A DNA stretch of 64,000 nt from Misgurnus anguillicaudatus. Its lineage: Eukaryota > Chordata > Actinopteri > Cypriniformes > Cobitidae. A program made the position numbers and the translations under genes. This document shows positions 1 to 11,826 of this stretch, piece by piece. Location of the stretch: assembly GCF_027580225.2 (NCBI RefSeq), contig NC_073339.2:41282501-41346500 (forward strand). The letters run 5' to 3'. The notes below the pieces were generated by a model. The model ran no database searches. It saw nothing but the letters and a program-made list of their open reading frames with translations, and had not been told where the DNA came from. Numbering within the stretch: position 1 is the first letter of the stretch; every line of letters starts with the position of its first letter.

Positions 1-5
1 CTTCT

Positions 6-483
6 TAACTCTTTCACCGCCACCGTTTTTAAAAAAAGTTTCCAGCCAGCGACAGTGTTTTTCATGATTTTCACAAAAGTTTAATGCCTTCCAGAAAATG
101 TTTTTCTTTAAATATATAAACATACAATATATCAAATGAAAGAACAGACCCTCTGCTTTCAAACAAAAACAGTAGTTCTTTTGTAATCAGCTTTTGAATA
201 TGGGTAGGTTTCTGCAAAAACACCACATTTTGAGCAAAAAGCTGAGATAATTCCATTTTTGTGACGGACTTTTCATAGAGTTCCCATTCAGAGCGATCTT
301 TAAAACAGACACGGACATGCAGCTGCTTGCCACAGGGCAATACTTCCGGGTTTAAAAAGTTGCGGAAGGGTGCCACCTGGTGGATAATAGCGGTATTGTG
401 GAAAGACGGAAATAGTCGTCATTGGCGAGGAAGCGTTTTCTCTTGATTGACGAGATATCTTGTCAATGGTGGCGAAAGAGTTA
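6..483. mobile_element. Non-autonomous TIR element, TAACTCTTTC family
   Basis: Ends TAACTCTTTCACCGCCA and (reverse complement of right end) TAACTCTTTCGCCACCA form a TIR. The same family occurs at 50778-51620, with matching blocks such as CTTCCAGAAAATGTT and AAAGAACAGACCCTCTGCTT. No transposase remnant is seen; open frames inside look fortuitous. Confidence 0.75.
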
Positions 484-685
484 AAACTGATGCAATTAAT
501 CCGAGCACGTCATTAAATCCCAGGCGCTCTAAAGTTTCCTGCGTGCCAGGGAGCGGGAACAACACACTCACTGGTTTTAAACCACTGTGCTCCTAACAAC
601 CTCTCTAGTGCAAGGAAATGTCAGACCTGCACATATTACAAGCTCATGTCCAAGGAAGAGTTCAAATCATCCGCATTACAAGATC

Positions 686-960
686 AGGTGCTAGAAGTCT
701 ATGTTGTGCGCATTCAGGTCCGAGCAAGAGTCCAAGATGCATGCATTAAGTCCAGATGCGTGCATGAAGGAATCTGCGTGTGTACAAGCTCTCTTGCGCA
801 AAGTGAAGCCCACAAACCCTCTCTTGCGAGGAAAAGCACGCAATGCGCATGTTAATGTGAAACTATGATGATAACAATAATAACCATCGCCAACTATCGT
901 CATGAAAACCTGCTATTGACGATATGTTTGACGATCAACAATACTATCATCTATCAGCAC
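686..960. mobile_element. hAT-related fragment
   Basis: About 200 bp (GTGAAGCCCACAAAC, GGAAAAGCACGC, GCATGTTAATGTGAAACTAT) matches the interior of the hAT element at 25815-26684 (its 26405-26570). Ends are not recognisable here, so this is a decayed or truncated copy. The open frames inside are shared by chance between copies and I do not call them genes. Confidence 0.55.
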
Positions 961-1264
961 AACCCTACTGGTTGCCTTAAAATTTTGAGTTAATTCAACA
1001 ACAAAAAAATTAGTTGACACAACTATTTTTTTAGTCAACTAATATATTTTATGGTGTGTTCACACCAGACGCGAATAAAGCGTTAAGCACGAGTGACTTA
1101 CAAGTCAATGCAAAGAGGCAATTCACACAAATGACGCAGCACAAATTAAGTGTTTGGGGTGTTTGACACGCAATACGCTGAGTTGAAAAATCTCAAATAA
1201 AAAATCTAAAATATCCGCGCCGTGTTAACCAATCAGGTGCTTGCTCTAGTAGTGACATGATTAT

Positions 1265-2520
1265 GGCTGCGTTTACATTTTGCATTAACATGCGATCTCG
1301 GTGATCCGTTCACGCAGATCCGATCATTCGTATATCAGGACACGGCGCGTTTACATTTGTCACATAAATGTGGCTTCTGTATCTGGATGTGTGATCGGAT
1401 CCCGTGCGGGGAGACGCGCGCTGGGTGGATAGCTGTCAATCAAAATGGGTACAGCTGTCTTTAGCCACAGGATTTAGGGTTTTCGCGCTAACCGCAATCC
1501 CGTATTGTATTGTACAGTGCTACTGAGAAGCCAACAGCAGAGAATAACTAGCAACCCCAACAACCATGATGTTCACATTTTAAGCGTTATATTTTTTATC
1601 TTTAAAAGCCGTATAGCGTCCGCACCGCGGATGAATGTCCTGTTTAACTTGTCCTAAACTTGACTTTCACCCGCATGCTTTAAATCAACAACAAAATCCG
1701 TGTGAAACATGACCGACTCCACTGTTTTATTCTGCCTTAATAACGGGCTTTTGACTCTGCCTGAACTTATATGTATATTTATATTTTAACCACTATATAT
1801 AAACTGTTGTTAGTTATGTTTCCTGGTAATTTTTATATTATTTTATTAAAAGAGCTAACAATTTGCTAAATTTCCTGTTCATAGTGCGTAAGAAGTAATG
1901 TAATTTACAAACACATATAAGTAACCTTGCATAAAACCAACACTGAATAAATGTATTTGGTTAATGTTATTATGGTTTGTACGAGACAGAAACAGCCGAT
2001 TGACCAGAAAGAAGCGCAACATTCACGTTGATATGTCACCATGGAAACTCAAACATTATAACGATCCTGAATTCTGCCATTAAATATTAAATCTCTCTAT
2101 GAATAGGAACATATATGCCTGAATAACTTAAATACAGTCAGCAGTGTTAAAATGCTTTTGAATATCGATTTATTAAGATACTTTTAAGCGTAGCTTCCAT
2201 TGCTCCACAAATATGAATTTATGCGTTTCTCACCTGCGCTCCATGACATAACGTCCTTTATTTTTGACAGCTGTCAGTGAGAGGAGATGATAGTGGGCGG
2301 GGTTTTTTGTGACATTGACCTGTAAATGCAGATACGATGGCTGGATTGCGTTTACATTACACTGAGATCCGATCACAATGCGTCCTCGACTACCTCTGCA
2401 TCAGGACACACAGATCGGATAACATTCCGATCACAGACGCGTTTACACTTGTCTTTTCAATGTGTATGTGGACAACATCCGGATACAGGTCGCATGTTAA
2501 TGCCAAGTGTAAACGCAGCC
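1265..2520. mobile_element. Nested TIR element GGCTGCGTTTACA
   Basis: Ends GGCTGCGTTTACA and TGTAAACGCAGCC are perfect inverted repeats, flanked by TAT on each side (probable 3-bp TSD, as for PIF/Harbinger). A second internal copy of the end sequence (GGCTGGATTGCGTTTACA, about 2339) suggests a composite or deletion derivative. Repeated GATCCGATCA-type motifs follow both ends. No coding remnant seen. Confidence 0.7.
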
Positions 2521-2567
2521 TATGATGTAGCGAACTGAGGCAGAAATACAAAACAACAATCAGGGAC

Positions 2568-2685
2568 AAAATCATTGTCGTTGTATGTGGACACCCGGAG
2601 CTGTACGACACATCTTCGTACTTATATAGAAACAGGGCTAAAAAGGATCTTGCCTGGAAGAAAGTGAGTGAGATAAGACAATCTG
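2568..2685 (+). pseudogene. MADF/Myb-like exon of a Harbinger element (remnant)
   Basis: Reads KIIVVVCGHPELYDTSSYLY then RNRAKKDLAWKKVSEIRQSG, followed by a GTAAGT donor. This is the start of a MADF/SANT-like DNA-binding domain (pattern I..V..HP.LYD.....Y.....K..AW..V) that accompanies PIF/Harbinger transposases. No in-frame ATG is obvious upstream: an in-frame stop precedes it near the boundary of the inserted element. The remaining exons are missing, so this is a relic inside a non-autonomous element. Confidence 0.65.
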
Positions 2686-3057
2686 GTAAGTAAAAACGCT
2701 CTTTACATAATTTAAGCTATAGATATATAAACATATTGAGACTGGAGCGTATTCACGTCTGAGTTTTATGCGTGAATGATGCAAAATTTCAAGTGAGAAT
2801 CAAGTGAGTTAACTTAACATTTTTAAGCATCTACTACGCGCGAATAGTGCAATTTATTCGCTTCACTCGTGTCTGGTGTGAACGCACACTAAGTCAAATC
2901 TTTTTTAAAGTGTGGTGGATTTCACATATCAAATCGATGAGCTGTATTTCTCAGAAACGAAACGTCAACATTTAGAAGTGACAATAGTTTACAAAGATAA
3001 GTAAACAGCCAACAGAATATAAAGCAAAAATTAAAAACAAGGATAAAAACATTCAGG

Positions 3058-3401
3058 CACTGCAAAAAATTACTTTCTTGAGTATTAGTTTTGTCTTCTT
3101 TTTAGTACAGATCAAACAAGCAAAAAATAGCCAATGGGGTGAGAAAATATTTCTTGAATTAGGTGTTTAAGAAAAATGTAAGCTTATTTCAAGATTTTTT
3201 TCTCACCCCATTGGCAGATATTTTTGCTTGTTTTAAGCACAAATTCACTTAAATGTAATTTTTTACATTTTTGTATAACACTCGACTTATTTTCTTAGAT
3301 CATTTTGGTTATCAAGAAAATACATTTAATTTAATAATTTTTGGATATTTGTACTTAATACAAGACAAAAATACGAAGTAAAAAAGTCCCTTTTTGCAGT
3401 G
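3058..3401. mobile_element. Palindromic MITE, CACTGCAAAAA ends
   Basis: CACTGCAAAAAATTAC at the left and the inverted GCAGTG at the right; the middle contains a further inverted repeat (CCAATGGGGTGAGAAAA with TTTTCTCACCCCATTGG). A second copy with the same ends lies at 63016-63378. Confidence 0.7.
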
Positions 3402-4016
3402 TGATGTAGAATGTATAGTAATGTAGCAGCAGAAAGAAAAACGTGGTGGCGGCACAAAAGACACTTCCTTATAAAATACATAAGATTGAAAGTCGGGCTG
3501 AGTGACACGAAAAAGGTGAAAATCGTGTCCATGAAACTGAATCAATAGTTTTAAATTTCAGTGCCGTGAGACAGGGCAGTAAATGAATAAAATCCCACAT
3601 GTCAAGCCCTTCTGATGGGATTTATTTAGAGGAATCCAGGAAACCACACAGGGTAACAGGTTCTGCTTTGCTTTCATCTGCTGCTTCTAATAACCCTATA
3701 AAGCAGCTTTCATCTTCAACCTATGACATGGTGAAATTGGTATGCGAAGGTTGTTGCAAGAGACCTTAGTTTACAGCTGACCAGCCAATAGCAGCGTGGG
3801 ATGAAAGCAAAAACAGGGACATGACAAATTTCGTGAGAATTATAATTTCCTATTAATTCTTTCAGACCCCATCTCTAAAAGTACCCCATTGTGTGAAAGA
3901 TTCTGAAGCTTATTATCCTAATTCTTTAGAGGTCAAAACTTTTTTTAGAATCACTCTCTTGGGCTGAATAATTTACACATTTTAGTACACATCAGAACAC
4001 CTTCAGCACAACATCA
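3402..4016. other. Unique intronic stretch
   Basis: AT-rich non-coding sequence between two transposons. Frames are short and show no recognisable domain. Confidence 0.5.
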
Positions 4017-4024
4017 ACCATCGT

Positions 4025-4550
4025 CAGAGGTGGAAAGTAACGAATTACATTTACTCACGTTACTGTAATTGAGTAGTTTTTTTTGTGTATTTTTACTTTT
4101 TTGAGTAGTTTTTAAAATCTGTACTTTTACTTTTACTTAAGTATGTTTTATTTAAAGTATTGTACTTCGCTACATTTTAAATCTTATCCGTTACTGAGTA
4201 AAAAAAAATTTAAAAAGCAAGGTGATAAAGACGCGCAACGGATGTAAATGGGTGGGGCCTGGGAGAACGCGCAAAAAGAACCATGGAGACGGACGAGACA
4301 GGCGCGCGCTAATGCAGACCCGCCTCAGTTCAAATCTTATGAAAGAAACCCCTGGTCATATTTAAGCGACCACTTTCCACTGACGCGAAGCAGGTGTTTC
4401 ATTTCTATGAAAGGTAGGATTCATGCTCTTAAGTACGAAATTGCACGACGCGTTTTTAATACCATGCGCATTATCTTCCGAGGTCTAGCAGCTTCGCGTC
4501 AAGTCAAACACAATTTCAAAACGTCATCGAGAATGCGTAGGTCATTAGAC

Positions 4551-4582
<32 letters not shown>

Positions 4583-5145
4583 AGAATAAAGGTGACATCA
4601 GGTCCCCAGGTCAGGGAAGTAAGAAGATAATAAACGTGTCAAATGTATATAGACATGGCACTCATCTCATTATATGCTCATTTAAACTATATATAGTTTA
4701 ATAAAATAATGTATGTTACCAGCAATACATCAATTACAACCTTACTATAGTGATTGTATTTACAAGCTGCTGACCACCTTCAAAAGTGCATAACTCACAT
4801 GTAAAAACCATTAAACAATTCCATAAATGTTTCTTACTTTAAAAAAGCTTTTTATGTTATTAACTTTTTGTTATTGCACTTTAATTGTAAAGATGTTCCT
4901 ACAATTAAAAACAACTAGTTTGAGATGTATATTCCCTTGTCGTTTTTAAACTATACTAGAGTCCTCCACCTCTTCCCGCTGTAAAAAAAGTAACTTTTAC
5001 TCTGAGTAAAGTTAAAATGACTTACTTTTTACTTTTACTTGAGTAGATTTTTAGACAAGTAACTTTACTTTTACTTAAGTAAAATATTATTAAAGTAACT
5101 TTACTTTTACTTGAGTACAATATTTTATTACTTTTTCCACCTCTG
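4025..5145 (+). mobile_element. hAT element, CAGAGGTGG ends, 8-bp TSD
   Basis: TIR CAGAGGTGGAAAGTAAC at the left and inverted CCACCTCTG at the right. The 8-bp TSD ACCATCGT is identical at 4017-4024 and 5146-5153. Both ends are rich in TTTTACTTTTACTTAAGTA repeats. A reading frame at 4248-4589 carries FKSYERNPWSYL, like the start of a TTF-finger hAT transposase, then loses similarity; a (GA)n tract at about 4554-4582 follows. Non-autonomous 1.1-kb derivative. Confidence 0.85.
4248..4589 (+). pseudogene. hAT transposase N-terminal remnant
   Basis: Open frame of 113 codons inside the hAT element. Residues about 24-40 (DPPQFKSYERNPWSYLSDHF) resemble the conserved FKSYE..PW.YL segment preceding the TTF zinc finger of some hAT transposases. 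The expected cysteine/histidine finger downstream is not legible and the C-terminus is encoded by a GA microsatellite. No catalytic domain. Confidence 0.45.
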
Positions 5146-5319
5146 ACCATCGTTATAATCACATAGCATCACTGATAACATCAAACTATACTACAGGGTT
5201 CCCACACCTTTGTTAACTTCAAATTCCAGGACCTTTCAAGGCATTTCCAGGTCCAATACCCTCAAATTCAAGGACTAAATGTGGGGACACATTTCACGTG
5301 ACAGCAAGGTTACATTGTG

Positions 5320-5612
5320 TTACCTTTTAAGATACATTGTTACAGTTCCCTTTCGAAGGAACTCTCGCTCCGTCACTGCGGTGACACTTTGGGGACGCCT
5401 CCAGTGGTAAGTGCGTCTGAATGTGTATATCAAGTTCAACCAATGGTGAGGCTGAACGACAAAGACAGGGTGACGCGGGAGCCAGGAAGTATATCGCTAT
5501 CTGAAATATTGCCAAAGACAGCGTACAGGGACGTAGGAAGTATGGCAAGGGTGGCGCAGCGCCTCGTTCCTTCTCAGGGAACAACAGTTACATACGTAAC
5601 CCGATACATTTT
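5320..5612. repeat. Interspersed repeat with GTTCCC...GGGAAC arms
   Basis: Starts near GTTACCTTTTAAG and ends TTCTCAGGGAACAACAGTTACATACGTAACC; GTTCCCTTTCGAAGGAACTC near the left pairs with the GGGAAC at the right. GC-richer than the host element. Recognised as a cyprinid-type interspersed repeat; open frames on both strands are incidental. Confidence 0.55.
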
Positions 5613-5724
5613 CATTTGTCAAACACAATTATGCAAAAAAGCATTTTGATATGATTCAACATTCGCATACAGAAGATATAAGCATTTAAAGCGAACAGTT
5701 TAGCACGTATAGTCAAGAATTTTT

Positions 5725-6580
5725 ACTATAAAACGGCCCATTCTGGTTCTTCAATCTGATTGGTTGAAACCCGTTCTAAGCCGTGATAAAATACCCCGGT
5801 AACCCCACGGTTCAGACCGCATTACATAAGTATCACTGCGCCACTGTCATGATTTATGAAAATAAACACCACAGTCTTTAATCATATTTTTATTTTTCTA
5901 CAATTGCACAATTAATGGCGATATCCAGATAAATGTCAATAAAATTTGTTTGAGTCATCTCGTCAATAAAGAGAAAACATTCTCTGAGGAGTGGTAAATG
6001 GTACCAGATTTTCCAGACTATAAGTCGCTCTGGAGTATAAGTCGCATCAGTCAAAAAATGCATCATGAAGAGGAAAAAACCATATGTAAGTCGCACTGGA
6101 CTATAAGTCGCATTTATTTAGAAAATTATTATTCTTTTGGAGGATATTTTGTCGGTTAAGTCTTTCTGCTTCCACGTATATTTGATTATCACTTCAACAT
6201 TTGAACGATATAAACATGTTAATGTATATTTTAGATGAATATTGATTTGTAAAAATAAACACCACATTCTTTAATCATATTTTCATTGTGTCTTTGCTGC
6301 GTCTGTGTTGGTTGGGAACTGCGCTCTGTTGCAGCCACACTTGATTTTGAGAAACTACTTTGTTTGGCGGAAGAGTAATATTTGTACTAATATAATTACA
6401 ACTTATTTGTGTTTTATTTATAAAATCCTGCTAACGTCATGCGTATGAAGTAACTGTTTTATAAAAGCAATAAGCCCCGCAAAGCAGTGGGGTTACAGTG
6501 CATTTTATAACAGCTAAGGGGGTTTTAGGCACTCCGCTTCGCTGGTAACCCACTGCTTCTTGGGGTTTATTGCTTTATGA
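5725..6580. repeat. Hairpin-containing repeat with ACTATAAGTCGC motifs
   Basis: Left part has CTATAAAACGGCCC; right part has a hairpin AAAGCAGTGGGGTTAC / GTAACCCACTGCTT at about 6480-6560. A block at 6015-6120 holds ACTATAAGTCGC direct repeats, typical of a widespread fish MITE. Likely more than one element. Confidence 0.5.
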
Positions 6581-6786
6581 TATTATCCTACACTACGCAG
6601 GGAATAATATGGATTTTTTTCCAGAAAACTTTTTGCGTAAAACAGACTCAAGCACTTTCAATGACCTGTATCTATGTATTTATATTTTTAAAAACAACCA
6701 GGGCCTTGAATTATTTCCCCCCAGATTCACAAACTTTCAAGGATTTCAAGGACCCGTTGAAACCCTGATTCTAGTTTTCTATACTA

Positions 6787-8094
6787 AAATATTACATTCA
6801 ATAAAAATATGGTTGACTTTTGACCAAATGTTCAAATGCAATTACAGCGTATGTTTGAGAAAGGTAATATATATGAAATCAATATCAGTATGAGTGTCGA
6901 TCAATATAAGTGCCTTCAATATAAGTGTCAGTCATACAGCATTAGTCGAAAATAACCAATTCTTCTTCCTTAACATTATTCAAACATATTTCATATCATT
7001 TAAACTAATAGAGCCAGTGCCTTTCATTTGACCTTTACATTTTCCTGGCTAGCAAAACCTCGTGTTTAAAACGTATTTTAGTTCAGTTCAATAGAATTGA
7101 TATCTAGCCGTAGTAATGTATTGTTAATCAGTCTAAACCAATTTACGCTATGTAATAAACTGTTTAATCAAATGCCTTTGGACACGTAGTACAATATTAG
7201 ACTGACACGGCTGTGTGTGTGAGACTGGAGCTATGTATGTGATCAATATTTCATTGGATTTGTGCAGTGACAGTAAGCATATCGCTCTGGCGCATGCTGT
7301 TGCCTTTCAATGTATTTGTATGGCATTGATAAGCACAGTACGAGACCAGCCATTAGAACAAAGCCCCGCTGCTGCTAAAACACACACACACCACTTTTTT
7401 TCCTCATATACCCATTTCTCCTTTTTACCCTCTTTACGCTTTTACTTCATGTCTCTCACTCTCTCTCTCTCTCTTACACACACATACACACACTCCACCA
7501 TGCCATTACGGCACTGTTGGTTGCTGAATTATGCCTAAACACACTCAGCGGTGAACCAAAGGATTATACAAACACTGTTAGCATGTTCAAACTATCACTC
7601 ATGTTCATTTTGTGAGGGATATATATTTAGGAGAAGAATTTGGAGGGTGAATATTTCGCTGGTGAGCTCTCTAATAAATCTTCTGTAAGAAGCGGCATAC
7701 AAAAATCCTTATTTAAATTCATGCTACTACAGAGAAAGAAAAGAATCAGATGGTGTTACCATTCACTGGCTGATGCAGAGACATGGCTACTGACCGCAGC
7801 TGTCAGACGGCAATCAAAAAAGCAGTTTTGTCACCCTTCGGTGATTTCCAAGGTTTGGAATCTAAATGAATATGGATCCAAATCGCATCGAGGTCCGCAC
7901 CTGGCCTGAACATACAGGTCTCTTTTGGAATAGAAAGGAATGCAGCATGAAAAAACACAACATTAAAACAGATGAAAAATGTGACAGGTCACAGCGTAAC
8001 GTAAAAATCAATTTAAGCACAAGGAATAGTGACAAAAATACAAAGTACTGTATATATTTTACTCCAATGAGAACACTGTACAAATAGGTACATA
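6787..8094. other. Unique intronic stretch with microsatellites
   Basis: No gene seen. Contains CA and CT-rich low-complexity tracts (about 7380-7500). Short frames have no recognisable domains. Confidence 0.55.
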
Positions 8095-8095
8095 T

Positions 8096-9892
8096 GTAGG
8101 GGAGAGCGAGGCACAACCTAACGCTTTTTGGTTTTGGCTCAAAAAAATATTTGAGTTTGATTAATTATATTTTTGCACAAGCAACACACACGTCTCTGCT
8201 ACAAATGAACATTTGAAGTTTGTTTCTTACCATTCTTGGACAATTACACCAAACTTGACAGAAGTGAAAACGTTACAACTTACCCCATAGGTGGGGTTAA
8301 TAGTAAAAGGCAGGGGGTTAGTTGTAACACTAACTAAAAAGTAAGTTTGCAGGTAAATATTTCAATACTATTTTGTCTGTATACTTGAAGTGGATATTCT
8401 TTATATATCTGTCTATAATCCACACACTGTATTCATTCACCCAGCCCTTTTCTAACAATAGTTCAATTATAAATGAATACGATGTCTAAATATGTGCGAA
8501 AAAGCAGCACAATTATGACAAAAATTTTTTTTATATGTGACCCAGTCTGTAATAACCAAACTACAGTTTCAAAATCAAATTCTTAGAGAATGAGCATCAA
8601 AGTCTGATTTTAGCCATTTTTATTATGATTTCAATCTTTGACGTGACCTTATTCAACCAATATTAAAAATATGAATGAAAATAAATTTGACACACGGTTT
8701 TTGATAAGACAGGCATTTATTTTGTTGGCAGCCAGCAATCATTGGTGTGTAGCCTGTTTAAAACAACGGCAAGAATTACGCTAACGTTAGCGGTTTTATA
8801 TCGTAAGTGCTGAGGGGTTAGTTGTAACACAGAGTTACAATTTACCCCGCTGGGTCAAAATATTTCAACCCCACCAATAAAATTGCTAAGAGCTGCAGAC
8901 ATATTTCAAAATGATGCTATGTTTTATTCAACATGACACTGATTAATATTAGTTAGTAAACTTAGTTAAACTTAGTAACCGAAAAAAAATTATGATGAAA
9001 ACATTTAGGGGCTTTTTACACCTGGTCACTTCATGCGTTTTCTCTGATCGGATAGCTATCCGATCGTAAAAAGACCAGGTGGAAATGCCCTCCGAAACGT
9101 TTTCGAGACGGATTTAAATCCGATCGTCAAACCACTTCAGGAGGTGGTCTGGGATGCATTTCAGATGAAACTGGACAAGTTGGTTGATGAAACCACATCT
9201 TTCAGCACATAACTCCTCCCAAACGTAAGCACGTCACCCAAAAGTTTGCCGTCAAAGAGGCAAACAAACAAAGATGACACGCTCGTTGCTTAATGGAGCG
9301 ACGACAGCGGGTAAAAAAGCTTTATAGAATCAATAAAAGAGTCTAATAACAAACTCAAATGATATTAAACAAAGAAAAAAAATTTAAGAGAGAGTTTTGT
9401 GATTGCTTTTCCTGTCATGGACCTGCATTAAATCACTGCGGTCTCCTGCTGCGCTGTACTGCGAGCTTCAGCTCATGCCGAGCAAGGAGACGCGCGTCCC
9501 CTGCCCAACATACAGTACAACATACAGTAAGTGCCGCCTATTGTTGCATAAACGTCATCTTAAGTTTTTTAAGGCGGAGTAATAAATAGTGTATTTGCAT
9601 TTTGGGTGGGGGTAAAAGATCGGATTCATATCCGTTTTGCCAAGACGCATTTATGTGTTGCCAAATGTAAATGTAACAGTTTTAACAAATCCGATCAGAG
9701 AAAACGCATGAAGTGACCAGGTGTAAAAAGCCCCTTACTTACATGCCTCAAAAACACTCGTTCATCAATAACTCTCTGGAAAAACATTATACATTTCCAA
9801 TAATTTGGAACGGAAAAACAAAACGCTCAACCTTGTGCAACAATGTAAACAGTCCGTGTTACAACTAAGTTTTTGCTCCGCGCACCCCTACA
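8096..9892. mobile_element. TIR element with GTAGGGG ends, superfamily unassigned
   Basis: Left end GTAGGGGAGAGCGAGG and inverted right end GTAGGGGTGCGCGGAGC. Interior contains repeated GTTAGTTGTAACAC and TTACCCC motifs in both halves. It is interrupted by a Harbinger-like element at 9008-9734. TSD not clear (possibly a few bases around GTAC). Confidence 0.55.
9008..9734. mobile_element. Harbinger-like element with 46-bp near-perfect TIR
   Basis: Left end GGGGCTTTTTACACCTGGTC continuing ACTTCATGCGTTTTCTCTGATCGGAT is matched in reverse at the right end. Flanking TTA on both sides is a 3-bp TSD, typical of PIF/Harbinger. The almost unmutated TIR suggests a relatively recent insertion into the older GTAGGGG element. 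No transposase remnant recognised. Confidence 0.8.
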
Positions 9893-9897
9893 TTGTA

Positions 9898-11388
9898 CAG
9901 GAACCACTAAGCTATAAGGATTTCTCATAAGCAGATTATCTCATATAAAGACAGCGCTCGTGTGCCCGTATGTTGCACTGCACATTAAAGGAGAAATGTA
10001 CCATACAGAAAAATTCCCATGATGCCGTGTGTTTGGCTTGCACCCATGAGGGCTTTATTAAAAGATCAAACTATCAAAACCAACAAATTTTCTCTCTCTT
10101 TCATTTTCCTTTTGCTATTTCTCCTTTATTTATGTCTTCTATGTTCTATCTTTCTTCATTTATCTCCCCTGTGTGTGTGTGTTTAACAACAAAATGGTTC
10201 ACTTTTGTAGGTTTGTTCCTTTTATATTTACTATAAAGAACGGCGTACATCATTTTTAGCATGCATCTTCATTTTGATCTCTCGTTTTTGCTGCTTATTT
10301 GAGCCATTCAGTAGTCACTACGTTTCCAAACCAAGTGCAAGCGTATTAGGATGTGCACATGTTGCATGTAATCTCTTTCCTGTGGAAAACACCTCCACAA
10401 TCTTCACAGCAACAGCTGGGGTTACCGTGACAACACCTTATTACTGTGGTGCTAACCCTCTGGTAGCCTTGGCAACACCATAGAGACACCATGGAAACAG
10501 AGCGGTTTGACCGAGATAAGAGAGGTGGTTACGCCACAACATTTAAATTCATAGCCTCTCGCATCCTAAATTGGATTCAATTCATTGCATTCAATTCAAA
10601 AGCCTTACAGTCGAACAATTTGATCAACTGGAAATGTGGCCTTTGAGAGTCAATCCAAATACGGGGTGATGTTATGAAGACGATGATGCGGCCACGCGCA
10701 GTGTCTGTGTTCGGAGATCAGCTAATATTCATCTTCATCTACAGATATTCATCTGCATCTCTGCCTCTCTCGTGCGGAGGAGAGCCGAACAGTCAAGCTT
10801 ACTTTGTCAGGCTGTAATTAGTTTTCAGATTCGATGACACCTCCTTTTGTTTATTCATCTTTCGCTGTGTCTTTTCTTTCATTGAAGTGTGGCTTGGAGG
10901 AGTAACATCCTTTATATCAGATAAGAAATCAAACTGTGTTTCATATTCTCAGAACACTCCTTCAGTATTTTCCCATTTTCCCTCACGCTATTCTTCTCAA
11001 AGAGTTTATCTCGCAACGCAGTAGTGTTTCCTTCCTTTCGTTTTTTTATCCCACCGTCCCAGATGTCTTGTTCTTTAATTCCCTCTCTCCCTCTTTCCGT
11101 CCACGTGCTTTTCTTCTAAACTCGTGCTCAGATCTTTCTCTCTCTTCTTTACTGTCTCTCTTTGCTGATACTAATGTGCATGCGCCGTTTTTGTAGCTTA
11201 CTGTAACCGAAGCAAATCTTCTTCAGATACAGGACAGTCAAGGAAATAAAGCTAATAATTTACATTGTCACTTAAAAACAGGGAAAATGGTCCGCTTGCT
11301 AATGCTATTGCTGAGCTGAAAATCACTAAAGCACTTGACATGTGTACTTTCTGACCCAATATATTATATACAGTACCAGTAAAGACGA
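9898..11388. other. Unique intronic stretch
   Basis: Pyrimidine-rich plus-strand tracts (10080-10170, 11000-11170) and otherwise ordinary AT-rich sequence. No gene, RNA gene or clear repeat recognised. Confidence 0.5.
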
Positions 11389-11826
11389 TGGGCTCTATTT
11401 TAATGATCTAAGCGCATTGTCTAAAGTGCATGACACAGCTGCACTTGGGGCGTGTCTGAATCCACTTTTGCTAGTTTAACAACGGAAAAACGGTGGCGCA
11501 CCAGATGCATGGTCCAATGAAATTGATAATGAAAAAGACTTATCTGTGAGCTTTATTATTTTTTAATAATTCATGTCCCCTCATAATTTTAAATCGAAAA
11601 TGCAAATTTTTCCCCTTCTCGAAAAGATCTCTCTTTAAGTCTGGTCACGGGGTATGACAGGTGGGCAGGGCCGGGAAAAGATCACAGTGATTAGCAAATA
11701 GCAACATGACCCAACTTCCAACAATACAATTAATTCTCATTGAACCAATTCAAGTCCAGGCCCTACCTTTTTCATTTCAGAAGTCCGTGGGGAAAATAAG
11801 ACAATCGCTACTTCTGTTTCATTAGG

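Larger units (their letters stand above)
1052..2890 (+). mobile_element. PIF/Harbinger-like element (outer), holding an insertion
   Basis: TIRs GTGTTCACACCAGACGCG at the left and GTTCACACCAGACACG (reverse complement) at the right. It contains a MADF-type exon and an inserted element at 1265-2520; without the insert it is about 580 bp. An inverted relative lies at 24630-25085 (shared GTTAACCAATCA, GTGCTTGCTCTA). It appears to interrupt an older low-complexity MITE (TTAGTTGAC...GTCAACTAA at about 1008-1042). Confidence 0.7.
5194..6778. mobile_element. hAT-like element, CAGGGTTYC ends, with inserts
   Basis: Left end CAGGGTTCCCACACC and inverted right end GTTGAAACCCTG. The 8-mer CTATACTA immediately before the left end (5186-5193) recurs at 6779-6786, 11 bp beyond the CCCTG. 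I take it as the TSD, with 11 extra bases at the right end. The interior holds at least two other repeats (5320-5612 and 5725-6580). Confidence 0.65.
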
